NCBI GenBank assembly: GCA_965196985.1
Contig: CBDALO010000008.1
Location: 1 to 64,000 of the forward strand
DNA: 64,000 nucleotides
Reading direction: 5' to 3'
Source of the DNA: 2-12-FULL-35-23 sp965196985
GTDB lineage: Bacteria > Pseudomonadota > Gammaproteobacteria > UBA12402
In this document: positions 18,228-27,983 of the stretch, one piece after another
Layout: every line of letters starts with the position of its first letter
Position numbering within the stretch: the stretch's first letter is position 1
Position numbers and translations under genes: made by a program
The notes under the pieces: model-generated
Seen by the model: only the letters and a program-made list of their open reading frames with translations
Told to the model about the DNA's origin: nothing
Database searches by the model: none

Positions 18228-20780
18228 TTACAATCCTGCATCTGTAATACTATTAAAAACCGACCCATATCCTTCACAATCATCTACAGCATCTCTTGGT
18301 TCGCAACAGGTATCAACTTTAGCAGTAGAAGCATTCGTAAAAAAAGACGCTGAACTGTTAGACATAAATTTACCTGCGTCATATACAGGAAGGTTAAGAT
18401 TTGTAGCAAGCTCATCATGTTTTATTCTAAGCTGTCCTAAATTTGATTTTGGCTTATCCACGCTCACAGGTGTAAACCCAGTCTTTTTGTAAAATATTTT
18501 ATATAAAACATGGTCCTGATCAGTAAGTGCAGAATGAATTACTTTATACTTTGCTGTATCATCATCCTCGCCAACTAAAATCTGTTTCAGTAACTCTTTT
18601 TTATGCCTTATTAACCACTGATAAATAGAAGTAGAAACCGTTTCTCCAGTTTTCAATCGTGGAAGAAGAGCATTTATTAAGTTATTCGGCGTAAAGAATT
18701 GACTACCAGTGCTCAGAAGATCGCTTATTTCGCGATCTAGGAAGTTGCTGAACGATACAACCGCTCGATCGTAAAGCACTATTGCCGCCACGTAATCTTT
18801 TGAGCCACCCAGGCCGTGTTGATGCATATATGCGCGATTACACATCGCACAGGCATCACCCAGCTCAATCGCTTGCTCGTAAAGCGCTATTGCCGTCGCG
18901 TAATCTTTTGAGCCACCCAGGCCGTGTTGATGCATATATGCGCGATTACACATCGCATAGGCATCACCCAGCTTAATCGCTTTCTCGTAAAGCGCTATTG
19001 CCGCCGCGTAATCTTTTGAGCCACCCAGGCCGTGTTCATGCATATATGCGCGGTCACTCATCGCAGTGGCATCACCCAGCTTAATCGCTTTCTCGTAAAG
19101 CGCTATTGCCGCCGCGCAATCTTTTGAGCCACCCAGGCCGTGTTGATGCATATATGCGCGGTTATTCATCGCATAGGCATCACCCAGCTTAATCGCTTGC
19201 TCGTAAAGCACTATTGCCGCCGCGTAATCTTTTGAGCCACCCAGGCCGTGTTCATGCATATATGCGCGGCCACTCATCGCAGTGGCATTACCCAGCTTAA
19301 TCGCTTGCTCGTAAAGCACTATTGCCGCCGCGGAATCTTTTGAGCCACCCAGGCCGTGTTCATGCATATATGCGCGATTACACATCGCACGGGCATCACC
19401 CAGCTTAATCGCTTGCTCGTAAAGCGCTATTGCCGCCGCGTAATCTTTTGAGCCACCCAGGCCGTGTTGATGCATATATGCGCGATTACGCATCGCACAG
19501 GCATTACCCAGCTCAATCGCTAGCTCGTAAAGCACTATTGCCGCCGCGTAATCTTTTGAGCCACCCAGGCCGTGTTGATGCATATATGCGCGATTACGCA
19601 TCGCAGTGGCATTACCCAGCTTAATCGCTTTCTCGTAAAGCACTATTGCCGCCGCGTAATCTTTTGAGCCACCCAGGCCGTGTTGATGCATATATGCGCG
19701 ATTACACATCGCAGTGGCATCACCCAGCTTAATCGCTTGCTCGTAAAGCACTATTGCCGCCGCGTAATCTTTTGAGCCACCCAGGCCGTGTTGATGCATA
19801 TATGCGCGGTCATTCATCGCAGTGGCATTACCCAGCTTAATCGCTTGCTCGTAAAGCACTATTGCCGCCGCGTAATCTTTTGAGCCACCCAGGCCGTGTT
19901 CATGCATATATGCGCGATTACGCATCGCAGTGGCATTACCCAGCTTAATCGCTTTCTCGTAAAGCGCTATTGCCGTCGCGCAATCTTTTGAGCCACCCAG
20001 GCCGTGTTGATGCATATATGCGCGATTACACATCGCAGTGGCATTACCCAGCTTAATCTCTTTCTCGTAAAGCGCTATTGCCGTATCGTATAAAGAATTA
20101 GCGTGGCTAAGACCCACAACGCCACGTTTATTAAATATAGATAAAACATCTACATCATAAAATGAGTCTTTACTAGGATCATCATGTAATTTTTTAAGGC
20201 CCTCTTGATTGATGCTGTTACTTTGCGCTCCTGCTATAGAGTTCATCATACTTTGAAAACTTTGACTTTGGTTTGATAACCATCTCAGCTGGTCATGACT
20301 TATCATACCGTTATTACCATTAGCTACAGCAATAATGCTGTCATAGTATCGACTAGCTCTGTCTTCCCGATAGCCACTAGCTTGTATATCCATTACTACC
20401 ATGTTATATAAGGCGTCAAGATCATTATTTCTTGCTACTAACAATAAGCAAGTGAAATAATCTGGGCGTGAAGATACAATAATATCCCTAATCAATTTTA
20501 AATCTGTATTATTTGAAATTGAAATATGTTTGGATTGAACCATTGAAGTAAGGTAATTTAGTACTTGTTTGTCGCTAGCTAAATTTACCGCTATGTCAAA
20601 CGGTATAGTTTCTCTACCATTCTGAGAAATAGATAACAACCAACTCTTTATTTGATTGGTTTCATCTGTTAATAAGTCATAAAGTTTGTTAGCGTCTTCA
20701 ACCTCATAATCAGTAATTTTATATACTGTAATTCCTGTATCACGTTTAATTTTATCTTTTAAATCAGAGCCAGCACCCAT
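18228..20780 (-). CDS. Sel1-repeat protein (12 tandem repeats), unit A
   Basis: An 850-residue protein with no signal peptide or membrane segment. The N-terminal ~240 residues (starting MGAGSDLKDKIKRD) match no family I recognise. Then come twelve 36-residue Sel1-like (TPR-type) repeats with core NRAYMHxHGLGGSKDYAAAI, and a unique C-terminal ~190 residues ending NSITDAGL. The start has a good GAGGA about nine bases upstream. Sel1 proteins form solenoids that bind partner proteins, and in intracellular gammaproteobacteria several are secreted host-directed factors (for example LpnE and EnhC of Legionella). An effector role here is inference from architecture. The gene lies inside an IS256-bounded module present twice in the window. 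Confidence 0.85.
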   Translation of the reverse strand: MGAGSDLKDKIKRDTGITVYKITDYEVEDANKLYDLLTDETNQIKSWLLSISQNGRETIPFDIAVNLASDKQVLNYLTSMVQSKHISISNNTDLKLIRDIIVSSRPDYFTCLLLVARNNDLDALYNMVVMDIQASGYREDRASRYYDSIIAVANGNNGMISHDQLRWLSNQSQSFQSMMNSIAGAQSNSINQEGLKKLHDDPSKDSFYDVDVLSIFNKRGVVGLSHANSLYDTAIALYEKEIKLGNATAMCNRAYMHQHGLGGSKDCATAIALYEKAIKLGNATAMRNRAYMHEHGLGGSKDYAAAIVLYEQAIKLGNATAMNDRAYMHQHGLGGSKDYAAAIVLYEQAIKLGDATAMCNRAYMHQHGLGGSKDYAAAIVLYEKAIKLGNATAMRNRAYMHQHGLGGSKDYAAAIVLYELAIELGNACAMRNRAYMHQHGLGGSKDYAAAIALYEQAIKLGDARAMCNRAYMHEHGLGGSKDSAAAIVLYEQAIKLGNATAMSGRAYMHEHGLGGSKDYAAAIVLYEQAIKLGDAYAMNNRAYMHQHGLGGSKDCAAAIALYEKAIKLGDATAMSDRAYMHEHGLGGSKDYAAAIALYEKAIKLGDAYAMCNRAYMHQHGLGGSKDYATAIALYEQAIELGDACAMCNRAYMHQHGLGGSKDYVAAIVLYDRAVVSFSNFLDREISDLLSTGSQFFTPNNLINALLPRLKTGETVSTSIYQWLIRHKKELLKQILVGEDDDTAKYKVIHSALTDQDHVLYKIFYKKTGFTPVSVDKPKSNLGQLRIKHDELATNLNLPVYDAGKFMSNSSASFFTNASTAKVDTCCEPRDAVDDCEGYGSVFNSITDAGL
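18775..20080 (-). repeat. 108-bp Sel1 coding repeat array (12 units)
   Basis: Period is exactly 108 bp (36 codons). Units are nearly identical, differing at a few codons: Gln/Glu in MHxHG, the two residues after AM, and Cys/Tyr/Ser after SKD. Unit-to-unit similarity is high enough for slippage or unequal crossing-over, which has evidently happened in the unit B copy. Confidence 0.95.
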
Positions 20781-21160
20781 AACTAAGTTTCCTCAAAACA
20801 ATCAACAATATGTTTCATGGTAATCGCTCATCGTTAATATAATATGATAAAATCATGGTTGTTTATGTGGTATTTCTTACGCATAGTTCGGGTATCTCCA
20901 TAGCCCGGGACAGTGAAACATCTTAGGATTCTTTCCATGTGTCATTCATTTTTTTGACCATGTCACGCTTCGCAAGTTGAAATTCTTTTTTATAAAGATA
21001 GATTTATTCTGATTATGTTTGCAGTGTGATACGGTTTTGTTCATTTTAGTCGAACGTCATTGCTTGCTCTTTAACAATTAACTGTGCCTCATGGAATCTG
21101 AAACTACTATGCTATAGCTACTACTTTCTGCCTAGGCCTTGCATCAGGCATAGCAGGCAT
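20781..21160. other. Intergenic stretch between Sel1 gene and IS256 copy 2
   Basis: The minus-strand leader of the Sel1 gene includes an AT-rich segment near 20836-20850 that could hold a promoter, though no clean -35/-10 pair is evident. 20924-20987 on the minus strand encodes the C-terminal end of an unrecognised protein (KEFQLAKRDMVKKMNDTWKES, then stop), which is slightly longer in unit B. From 20988 to 21160 I see nothing identifiable. Confidence 0.5.
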
Positions 21161-22692
21161 GCTAGTGCGCCATCCTTTCTGTAAATTCCATTGACTTGCT
21201 GAAAATAAGCAGGCGACTCAGTCAGATTAGAAATTCCTTTTAAGGTAAACTTAACCAAAAAAGAGGAATGACAATGAGCTGCTATAAAAATGAGAACTTA
21301 ATCGAAGAAGCCATACATGTTTTAGCGATGGAGGGGTTTGAAGCTTTACCTAAGCTTGTCTCCAGGTTGATGAATGAGGCTATGTTAATAGAAAGGGAGC
21401 GCCATTTAAATGCCAGTCCTTATGAGCGAACTGGCGATAGAAACGGATATGCGAACGGCTTTAAACCAAGGTTAATTAACACAGGTCAAGGTCAGCTTGA
21501 GCTACAGATACCGCAGGTTAGAGACTCCAATGAAGCCTTCTATCCATCAGTCTTAGAGCGAGGTGTACGCTCTGATAGAGCACTTAAGCTGGCTGTCGCT
21601 GAAATGTATGTGCATGGGGTTTCCACGCGCAAAGTTGAAAAGGTGCTAAAGCAACTCTGTGGAACAGATATTTCAAGCACAGAGGTAAGCCGTTGCGCTA
21701 AATTGTTGGATGAAGATTTAAAGAAATGGCGAAATAAGCCGTTAGGAAAGATAAAATATCTTTGGCTAGATGCACGTTATGAGAAGGTGCGCACTAGCGG
21801 CACAGTACAAGACTGTGCGGTATTGATAGCCTATGGCTTTGATGAATCAACCGGCAAGAGAACAGTGCTAGGTGTTTCTGTTGCGTTATCAGAGGCTGAG
21901 GTACATTGGCGTGATTTTCTTCAGCAGTTGGTTGAGCGAGGTATACATGGTATTGAGTTGATTACTAGCGACGCTCATACTGGCCTAAAAGCCGCTAGAA
22001 GAGCTGTGTTCCCCAGTGTTCCTTGGCAACGCTGCCAATTTCATTTGCAGCAAAATGCTCAGGCTCACATACCAAAGCGCTCAATGAAGGAACCAGTAGC
22101 TGAGGAGATTACAGCTATATTTAATGCCTCAAACATTCATGAGTCGGAAAGACTATTGGCTATGGCGGTAGATAAATATCAGCAAACAGCACCAGAGCTT
22201 TCTTCTTGGTTGGAAGTGAATATACCGGAGGGCTTAGTAGTGATGAACTTTGACAGGCCGCATCAAAAAAGATTAAGAACCAGTAACATAGCTGAGCGCG
22301 TAAACAGAGAGGTAAAAAGAAGGACGCATACAGTTGGAATTTTCCCTAATACTGAATCGTGCCTAAGGCTCGTATCAGCTGTTTTAGTGGAAATTGATGA
22401 CCAGTGGAGCGGATCACCTAGATACTTAAGTTGAAGTGAATAATAAGGCTTCATAGGGTTTTAGGATAGATCATTCTTGTTCTTATTAACGAGATATAAT
22501 TGCTATTACCTAAAAGTTAATAATTTATTTTGAGAGGAGAAAAATTTGAGGTATAAATAATTTTTTAGATTGATTAGCATAATTAATTTAAGATATTATG
22601 CGATGAGACAGGTACAATAGAGTGCCATTTAGAATTTTAAAGGTTTTTCTAAGTACTGAAGTTGGTTTTTACAGACAAAATAACGCTCTATC
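21161..22692 (+). mobile_element. IS256-family element, copy 2
   Basis: 1532 bp, with the same ends as copy 1. Flanks (GCAGGCAT on the left, CTTAAACA on the right) are not duplicated. It forms the right boundary of Sel1 unit A and abuts the truncated gene upstream of the hsd operon. Confidence 0.95.
21274..22434 (+). CDS. IS256-family transposase, copy 2
   Basis: Protein identical to copy 1 (14736-15896), with the same GAGGA ribosome-binding sequence and the same preferred second ATG. All catalytic segments are intact. See copy 1 for motifs. Confidence 0.94.
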   Translation: MSCYKNENLIEEAIHVLAMEGFEALPKLVSRLMNEAMLIERERHLNASPYERTGDRNGYANGFKPRLINTGQGQLELQIPQVRDSNEAFYPSVLERGVRSDRALKLAVAEMYVHGVSTRKVEKVLKQLCGTDISSTEVSRCAKLLDEDLKKWRNKPLGKIKYLWLDARYEKVRTSGTVQDCAVLIAYGFDESTGKRTVLGVSVALSEAEVHWRDFLQQLVERGIHGIELITSDAHTGLKAARRAVFPSVPWQRCQFHLQQNAQAHIPKRSMKEPVAEEITAIFNASNIHESERLLAMAVDKYQQTAPELSSWLEVNIPEGLVVMNFDRPHQKRLRTSNIAERVNREVKRRTHTVGIFPNTESCLRLVSAVLVEIDDQWSGSPRYLS

Positions 22693-22887
22693 CTTAAACA
22701 AACACTTCACCTGCTTGAAGATCATAAATATGATATAGGTTATTACTATTCTAATCTTTCAGGCTTTGATCATATGATTCTAGATTCATGGGCTTTGAGT
22801 GATAGAAATAATAAACTAATGAGTTACTTGTTGGAAATAGCAAGAATATATAACCAAAAACGAGAGGATAATAGTGGAAATTTGTAG
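22693..22887 (+). pseudogene. C-terminal remnant of an unrecognised gene
   Basis: An open frame in phase with the IS256 end reads LKQTLHLLEDHKYDIGYYYS and later ARIYNQKREDNSGNL before a stop at 22887. The 5' part has been removed at the IS256 junction. It may have been the first gene of the restriction operon; I do not recognise the family. Confidence 0.4.
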
Positions 22888-23035
22888 AGAAGGCGAGGTT
22901 AAAAATCATATTAACTTGTTAGTTATGTATAATAAAAAACTAAAGATATTGAAAATGAATTGTCTGGTTAATGGAGTATATCTGAAAAATCACGCTTATG
23001 AATTTTCACCCAAATATACTGCTGTCAGCAGATAA
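22874..23035 (+). CDS. Small hypothetical protein (53 aa) upstream of hsdR
   Basis: A GTG start at 22874 is preceded by GAGGATAATA and overlaps the end of the preceding fragment. The frame runs VEICREGEVKNHINLLVMYN to a stop at 23033-23035, 26 bp before hsdR. The overlap and spacing suggest a translationally coupled small gene in the hsd operon. No domain recognised; it could also be chance. Confidence 0.35.
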   Translation: MEICREGEVKNHINLLVMYNKKLKILKMNCLVNGVYLKNHAYEFSPKYTAVSR

Positions 23036-23061
23036 ACAAAACTGAATAGGATAATAGACAC

Positions 23062-23692
23062 GTGAAAGAAGGAGATATCGAGAGAGAGTTAATCAATAAA
23101 CTCATTGATCTTAAATACCGCTATAGATCTGATATTAATAATAGAGTATTACTTGAGCAAAACTTTCGTGATCAGTTTGAATCGCTTAACTGCATTAGAT
23201 TAACTGACAATGAGTTTGAGCGACTACTTGAACAAGTGATCACTGCAGATACTTACAAGGCTTCTCAAATATTGAGGGAAAATAATTACTTTGAGCGTGA
23301 TGACGGCACGCCATTCCATTATACCTTAGTTAACATAAAAGATTGGTGTAAGAACACCTTTGAGGTTATTAATCAGGTTCGACTCAATACTGACTATACC
23401 CATCATGTTTATGATGTGGTCTTATTGATTAATGGTATTCCTGTTGTTCAGATTGAGCTAAAAAACCAACAAATTAGTCCTAGCAGAGCTATGGAGCAAA
23501 TTATCGAATATAAGAGCGACATTGGTAACGGTTATACTAGAACCTTAATGTGTTTTTTACAGATTTTTATTGTGAGCAACCAACATGATACATGGTACTT
23601 TGCTAACAACAATCAGCGACACTTTAGTTTTGATGCTGAAAAACGTTTTCTTTCTTTGTATCAATTTGCTGACAAGGATAATAAAAAAATTA
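23062..23692 (+). pseudogene. hsdR: Type I restriction subunit HsdR, N-terminal piece
   Basis: N-terminal ~210 residues of the type I restriction endonuclease/translocase subunit, with the nuclease-type segment YDVVLLINGIPVVQIELKNQ (PD-(D/E)XK, ELK triplet). It starts at GTG 23062. The frame is interrupted by the IS66-like element at 23693 and then terminates in IS sequence (SIRLISA). The rest of the gene is at 25640-27983. With the IS and one 8-bp duplication removed the gene would be about 988 residues, normal for HsdR. Confidence 0.93.
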
Positions 23693-25639
23693 GTATCCGT
23701 CTTATTTCAGCATGATGCTCATGCTGCGCTCTCTTTAGTTTACTGCGCCTGTGATGAGCGGATGGTAATTAATTCCGCTAGCGAAGGCATAGAATAGTTT
23801 TTTGTAATTCTGTCATATATATAATCGAAGACATTAACTGCTAGCTTTTTACATGTCTCAGTAATTGTAACCATTGTATCCTTAGCTTTCGTTCCTTCTT
23901 CACTCATAGTATGAAGGTGTACATCGCGCATTCTAGCCTGCTTCCGAGCCATCAACTCTGCTGGATTGTTATGTAGAGGAAGCTCTGGCTTTTCCAGCAC
24001 TAACAATAGCTGCCTTTTCTTTTTTAAGGTGAGCTCAATTTGTTTATCTAGTTTCTCGTAGCCAGTGATTGTTGAGAATAACTCAGTAAACTCATTGGAT
24101 AGCTTATCTATCTCATCTTGCCCTGGGTTCTTTTTATATTCAATGAGCTTATGATAATAATCCCAAAACCTATCCAAGAAGCTGTCAACAGAGTCTTGGT
24201 GCTTCTTAAAAATTGGCGTCAGCTTTTTATAATGCCTACCCTCATGAACCCAGCACAAGGCGAGTGATTCAGTAATGAGCTTAAACTGTGGCGCATCATC
24301 GGTAATGAGTGTTTCTATCGCATAAGGACTCTTTCTATATGTTGAGATAGCTGCCGCATCAGTAATCAGCTTTCTATATTTTGGAAATTTTTTATCACCT
24401 AATACCTTATCAAGAATAACTTCCAGCTCCTTACTGTTTAAGATAGTCGATGAGTGAAATACCTTTAAGCTTTCGATTACCTTGTGGGGTAAGTTCATAG
24501 TAGCCAGTAAATTAAAAGCGGCCTCATTTAATGTGAACCCAAAGTGGTCTTTGCTTAACATTTCAATGACGCTTAATCGACTTTTACTGGTCAGCGTAAA
24601 GTAAGCTGAATAATACTCATTACCCAATACATTAACATAACGGTTTTTCCCATCCTCTCTAGCGTTGGTGTCATCTAGGTGCTGGTAGTTCGTGGATTGT
24701 AAACCTGCCTTCACAACTTCTACCTTCTCGGGCTCAAGTATCGTAGGTGTTTTAATTGTGAAGTTATGGATGGTTGATTTACTAATATCTATGTTGGCGG
24801 TTTTATAAAATGTCTCAAGGCTTTCTAGCGTCATACCACCTTGAGTATTTAGGAAGCTTGTCCAGCTTTTAATAGTAGGGCCGAACTGGCCCTCATAACC
24901 AGTTGGCAGAGGTGCTGTATAGTGTTTGTTTTCAGAAGGGGAGTAATATTGTTGGCGCAAAAAAAGAGTGTTATTAGCAGCAATTTTTATATCCTGGATA
25001 AGTGTTTTCTTAGAGCCATTTGGCACAGCATCGCTGGGCAACGAATCTGGATTAATTGTTAGTGTCACTGTATTAGAGACTTCGAGATTTTTTTTACTAG
25101 ATTTTGGCTTTCTAGTTTTATTGGTTTTATTTCCTTTTCTATCCTTCTCGGAGGAATGATCCTTGTCCTTGTTAGCGCGCGTTTGCTTTCTAACATTAGG
25201 CTTTCCTTGCTCACCTTTATATTTATTTAATGCGTTATTTAACGATTGCACCTTGTCTTCTAGCTTTATGATTTTCTCAGCCTGACTTTCACATACATTG
25301 CTAAAATCTGTTTCTAGTGCTGTTGGTGTAACAGTATTATTAAATCTCTCAATGAGATCGGCTAAAACTGATTTGTCAGGTTGTTTTTTCATAGGAAGAG
25401 TATACCACGGGTTTGAAAAGGTAAATTTTCCCCACACAGATGGCCGTACTGCTGAAATTATTTTTAAGCCATGAACCTGATCGATGAAAAAATAATCCGA
25501 GCATACAGCGTTGTTATAGAGCGCACATCATGCTTTTATGACACACGATGATTCCAATATAAAATTTCCAAATTTGCACGAAAAAGCTGTCAAGAACTTT
25601 TTGAATTATTTTCAAATCATGCTGATATTGAACGGATAC
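23693..25639 (-). mobile_element. IS66-like element, copy 2, inside hsdR
   Basis: 1947 bp, with GTATCCGT termini at both ends. Perfect 8-bp target duplication AAAAATTA at 23685-23692 and 25640-25647. The insertion is opposite in orientation to hsdR. Confidence 0.96.
23740..25392 (-). CDS. IS66-like DDE transposase, copy 2
   Basis: Same protein as that at 441-2093, differing at very few residues (Thr for Ala after NKHY, Asn for Ser in TIHxFT). The preferred start is the ATG giving MKKQPDKS. All candidate catalytic segments (HLDDTNARED, LITDDAPQF, HNNPAEL) are present. The element has a clean target duplication, so this copy or a sibling was active recently. Confidence 0.8.
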   Translation of the reverse strand: MKKQPDKSVLADLIERFNNTVTPTALETDFSNVCESQAEKIIKLEDKVQSLNNALNKYKGEQGKPNVRKQTRANKDKDHSSEKDRKGNKTNKTRKPKSSKKNLEVSNTVTLTINPDSLPSDAVPNGSKKTLIQDIKIAANNTLFLRQQYYSPSENKHYTAPLPTGYEGQFGPTIKSWTSFLNTQGGMTLESLETFYKTANIDISKSTIHNFTIKTPTILEPEKVEVVKAGLQSTNYQHLDDTNAREDGKNRYVNVLGNEYYSAYFTLTSKSRLSVIEMLSKDHFGFTLNEAAFNLLATMNLPHKVIESLKVFHSSTILNSKELEVILDKVLGDKKFPKYRKLITDAAAISTYRKSPYAIETLITDDAPQFKLITESLALCWVHEGRHYKKLTPIFKKHQDSVDSFLDRFWDYYHKLIEYKKNPGQDEIDKLSNEFTELFSTITGYEKLDKQIELTLKKKRQLLLVLEKPELPLHNNPAELMARKQARMRDVHLHTMSEEGTKAKDTMVTITETCKKLAVNVFDYIYDRITKNYSMPSLAELITIRSSQAQ

Positions 25640-27983
25640 AAAAATTACACATCTGGAAACCTTTACTGAAAAGTTCCTAGCAAAATGTACACTTGGCCAA
25701 ATGATTAGTCGATACATGGTTTTAGTCGATAGTGAGCAAAAAATAATGATTATGCGTCCCTACCAAATCTATGCTGTCAAGGCAATTATGGATTGTGTAC
25801 ACACAAACTGTGGTAACGGTTATATTTGGCATACGACTGGTAGTGGTAAAACGCTCACTTCATTTAAAACGTCAACACTGCTCAAAGAAAACCCTGAGAT
25901 TGAAAAATGCCTTTTTGTGGTTGATCGTAAAGATCTCGACAAACAAACTGTTGAAGAGTTCAACCGTTTTCAAGAGGGCTGTGTAACTAGAAACACGCAC
26001 ACGGAAGATCTAGTAAGCCGATTGCTTTCAAATGATTATTCTAATAAGGTCATTGTCACCACCATTCAAAAGCTTGGATTAGCCTTAAGTGGTAGCAATA
26101 AGAAAAATTATAAAAAACAGCTTGAGCCGCTTCGTCATAAGCGGATGGTCTTGATTTTTGATGAATGCCATCGATCACAGTTTGGTGATAACCAAGCGGC
26201 TATCAAGGAGTTTTTCTCTAACGCGCAGCTTTTTGGTTTTACGGGGACGCCGATTTTTGAGCAAAACGCATCAACCTATAAAATAGAGGGTGAGAAAAAA
26301 ACCCTTAAAACCACAAAGGATGTTTTTGAGAGACTTTTACATGCCTATACGATTACTCATGCTATTGAAGACCGCAATGTACTTAGATTTCACTTAGACT
26401 ACTATAAACCGAAGGGAAAGAATCCGCCTCAGCCAGGCCAAGCGATCACTAAGAAAGCGATTATTAACTCAATTTTTGAGAAACATGATGCTGCTACAGC
26501 TAGCAGAAAGTTTAATGCGATTTTGGTTACCGCAGGAATTGATGACGCAATTGAGTATTTCGAGCTTTTTAAAAACCTACAGGAAGCGCGATTAACGACT
26601 CATCCTGAATTTAAACCATTAAACATAGCGTGTATCTTCACCCCTCCAGCGGAGGGAAATAAAGATGTGAGGCAGATGCAAGAAGATCTCGATCAAGAGC
26701 GGCGTGATAATACAGTAGAACCTGAAAAGAAAAAACAAGCACTAATACAGATAATAGAAGATTATAATGCTAAGTATGGAACGAATCATAAAATTACTGA
26801 GTTTACTCAGTATTACAGTGATGTGCAAAGCCGCGTTAAATCTCAGGAGTTTCCTAACCGTGATCTGCCTCATAACCAGAAAATTGATATTCTGATTGTT
26901 GTTGAAATGTTACTGACAGGGTTTAATGCGCCGTTTCTCAATACTCTGTACGTTGATAGAAACTTAACCTATCACCGTTTAATCCAAGCCTTTTCACGAA
27001 CTAATCGTGTTATTAATGACACGAAGCCTTATGGGAATATCTTAGATTTTCGCCAGCAGCAAGATGCGGTCAGTGATGCAATCGCTTTGTTTTCTGGGGA
27101 AAGCTCGCCGGAAGTGGTTAAAAAAATCTGGTTGGTTGATCCTGCCGAAACTGTTATTGAAACGTTAGATGATTCGGTCAAAAAGCTTGCTGAGTTTATG
27201 GAGTCACAAGGGTTAGAAAATAAACCCTCAGATGTGCCTAATCTAAAAGGGGAAGCTGCACGTAGTCAATTTATTAATCTCTTCAAAGAAGTTCAGCGTG
27301 CTAAAACACAGCTTGACCAATATACGGATCTTAATGAGAAACAAAAACAAACTATTAACACGTTACTTCCTAAAGACCAGCTTCAAGGTTTTCGTGGAGC
27401 TTACTTAGAAGTTGCGGAAAGATTAAGATCTGATCACGGTAAAAAAGGTAAGGATGCTTCCAGTGAAGTTGAAGATCTTGACTTTGAATTTGTCCTTTTT
27501 GCATCAGAACTCATTGATTATGACTATATCATGAAATTACTTGCCAGATACTCAAAAGGTACGAGATCTAAACAAAAATTAACCCGCAATGAGTTAATCG
27601 GCTTGATTCGATCAGATTCTAAGTTCATGAATGATGTTGATGATATTGAGGCTTACATTAACACCTTAAAAGTCGGTGAGGGGCTTACCGAAAAACAAAT
27701 TCATGAAGGATATGAGACTTTTAAAAAGAATAAACACCAGAATGAAATAGCTATTCTTGCCAAGCACAATAAACTTGAACCAGCAGCCCTACAGGGTTTT
27801 GTAGATACTATTCTAAGAAGAAAGGTATTTGATGATGAAGAACTGACGCACTTACTTTCTCCCCTGGGTTTAGGATGGCGGGAGAGAACCAAGAAAAAAC
27901 TTTCACTCATGGAAGAGCTAATCCCGTTATTAAAAAAATACAGCAATGGTCGTGAAATATCAGGTTTAAACACGTATGAGTAA
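25640..27983 (+). pseudogene. hsdR: Type I restriction subunit HsdR, C-terminal piece (motor domain)
   Basis: Helicase-like translocase and C-terminal region. Walker A is HTTGSGKTLTS, the DEAD-type box is LIFDECHRSQFGD, motif III is FGFTGTPIFE, and motif VI is the segment LIQAFSRTNRV. The first residues after the IS join the N-terminal piece in frame (KKI then THLETFTEKFLAK). An internal ATG at 25701 might allow translation of a fragment without nuclease, but no good ribosome-binding sequence is evident. The stop overlaps the hsdS start by 8 bp. Confidence 0.93.

Noticed and set aside
18782..19624. Plus-strand open frames of 64 codons rich in RNLLSHPGRVDAYMRDY
   Set aside because: They are antisense shadows of the 108-bp Sel1 repeats, repeated with the same period.
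18775..20080. Regular 108-bp repeats resembling a CRISPR-like array
   Set aside because: The repeats are contiguous, keep codon phase and encode Sel1 units; there are no unique spacers.
14623..22692. Unit A as a simple composite transposon moved as one piece
   Set aside because: The outer flanks (GAGATGGT and CTTAAACA) are not duplicated; the left IS256 has its own private duplication, so it inserted alone and the unit arose by later recombination.
25514..25717. 67-codon minus-strand ORF at the right end of IS66-like copy 2
   Set aside because: Composite of hsdR antisense and IS leader sequence; it shares only the IS part with the ORF near 131-319.
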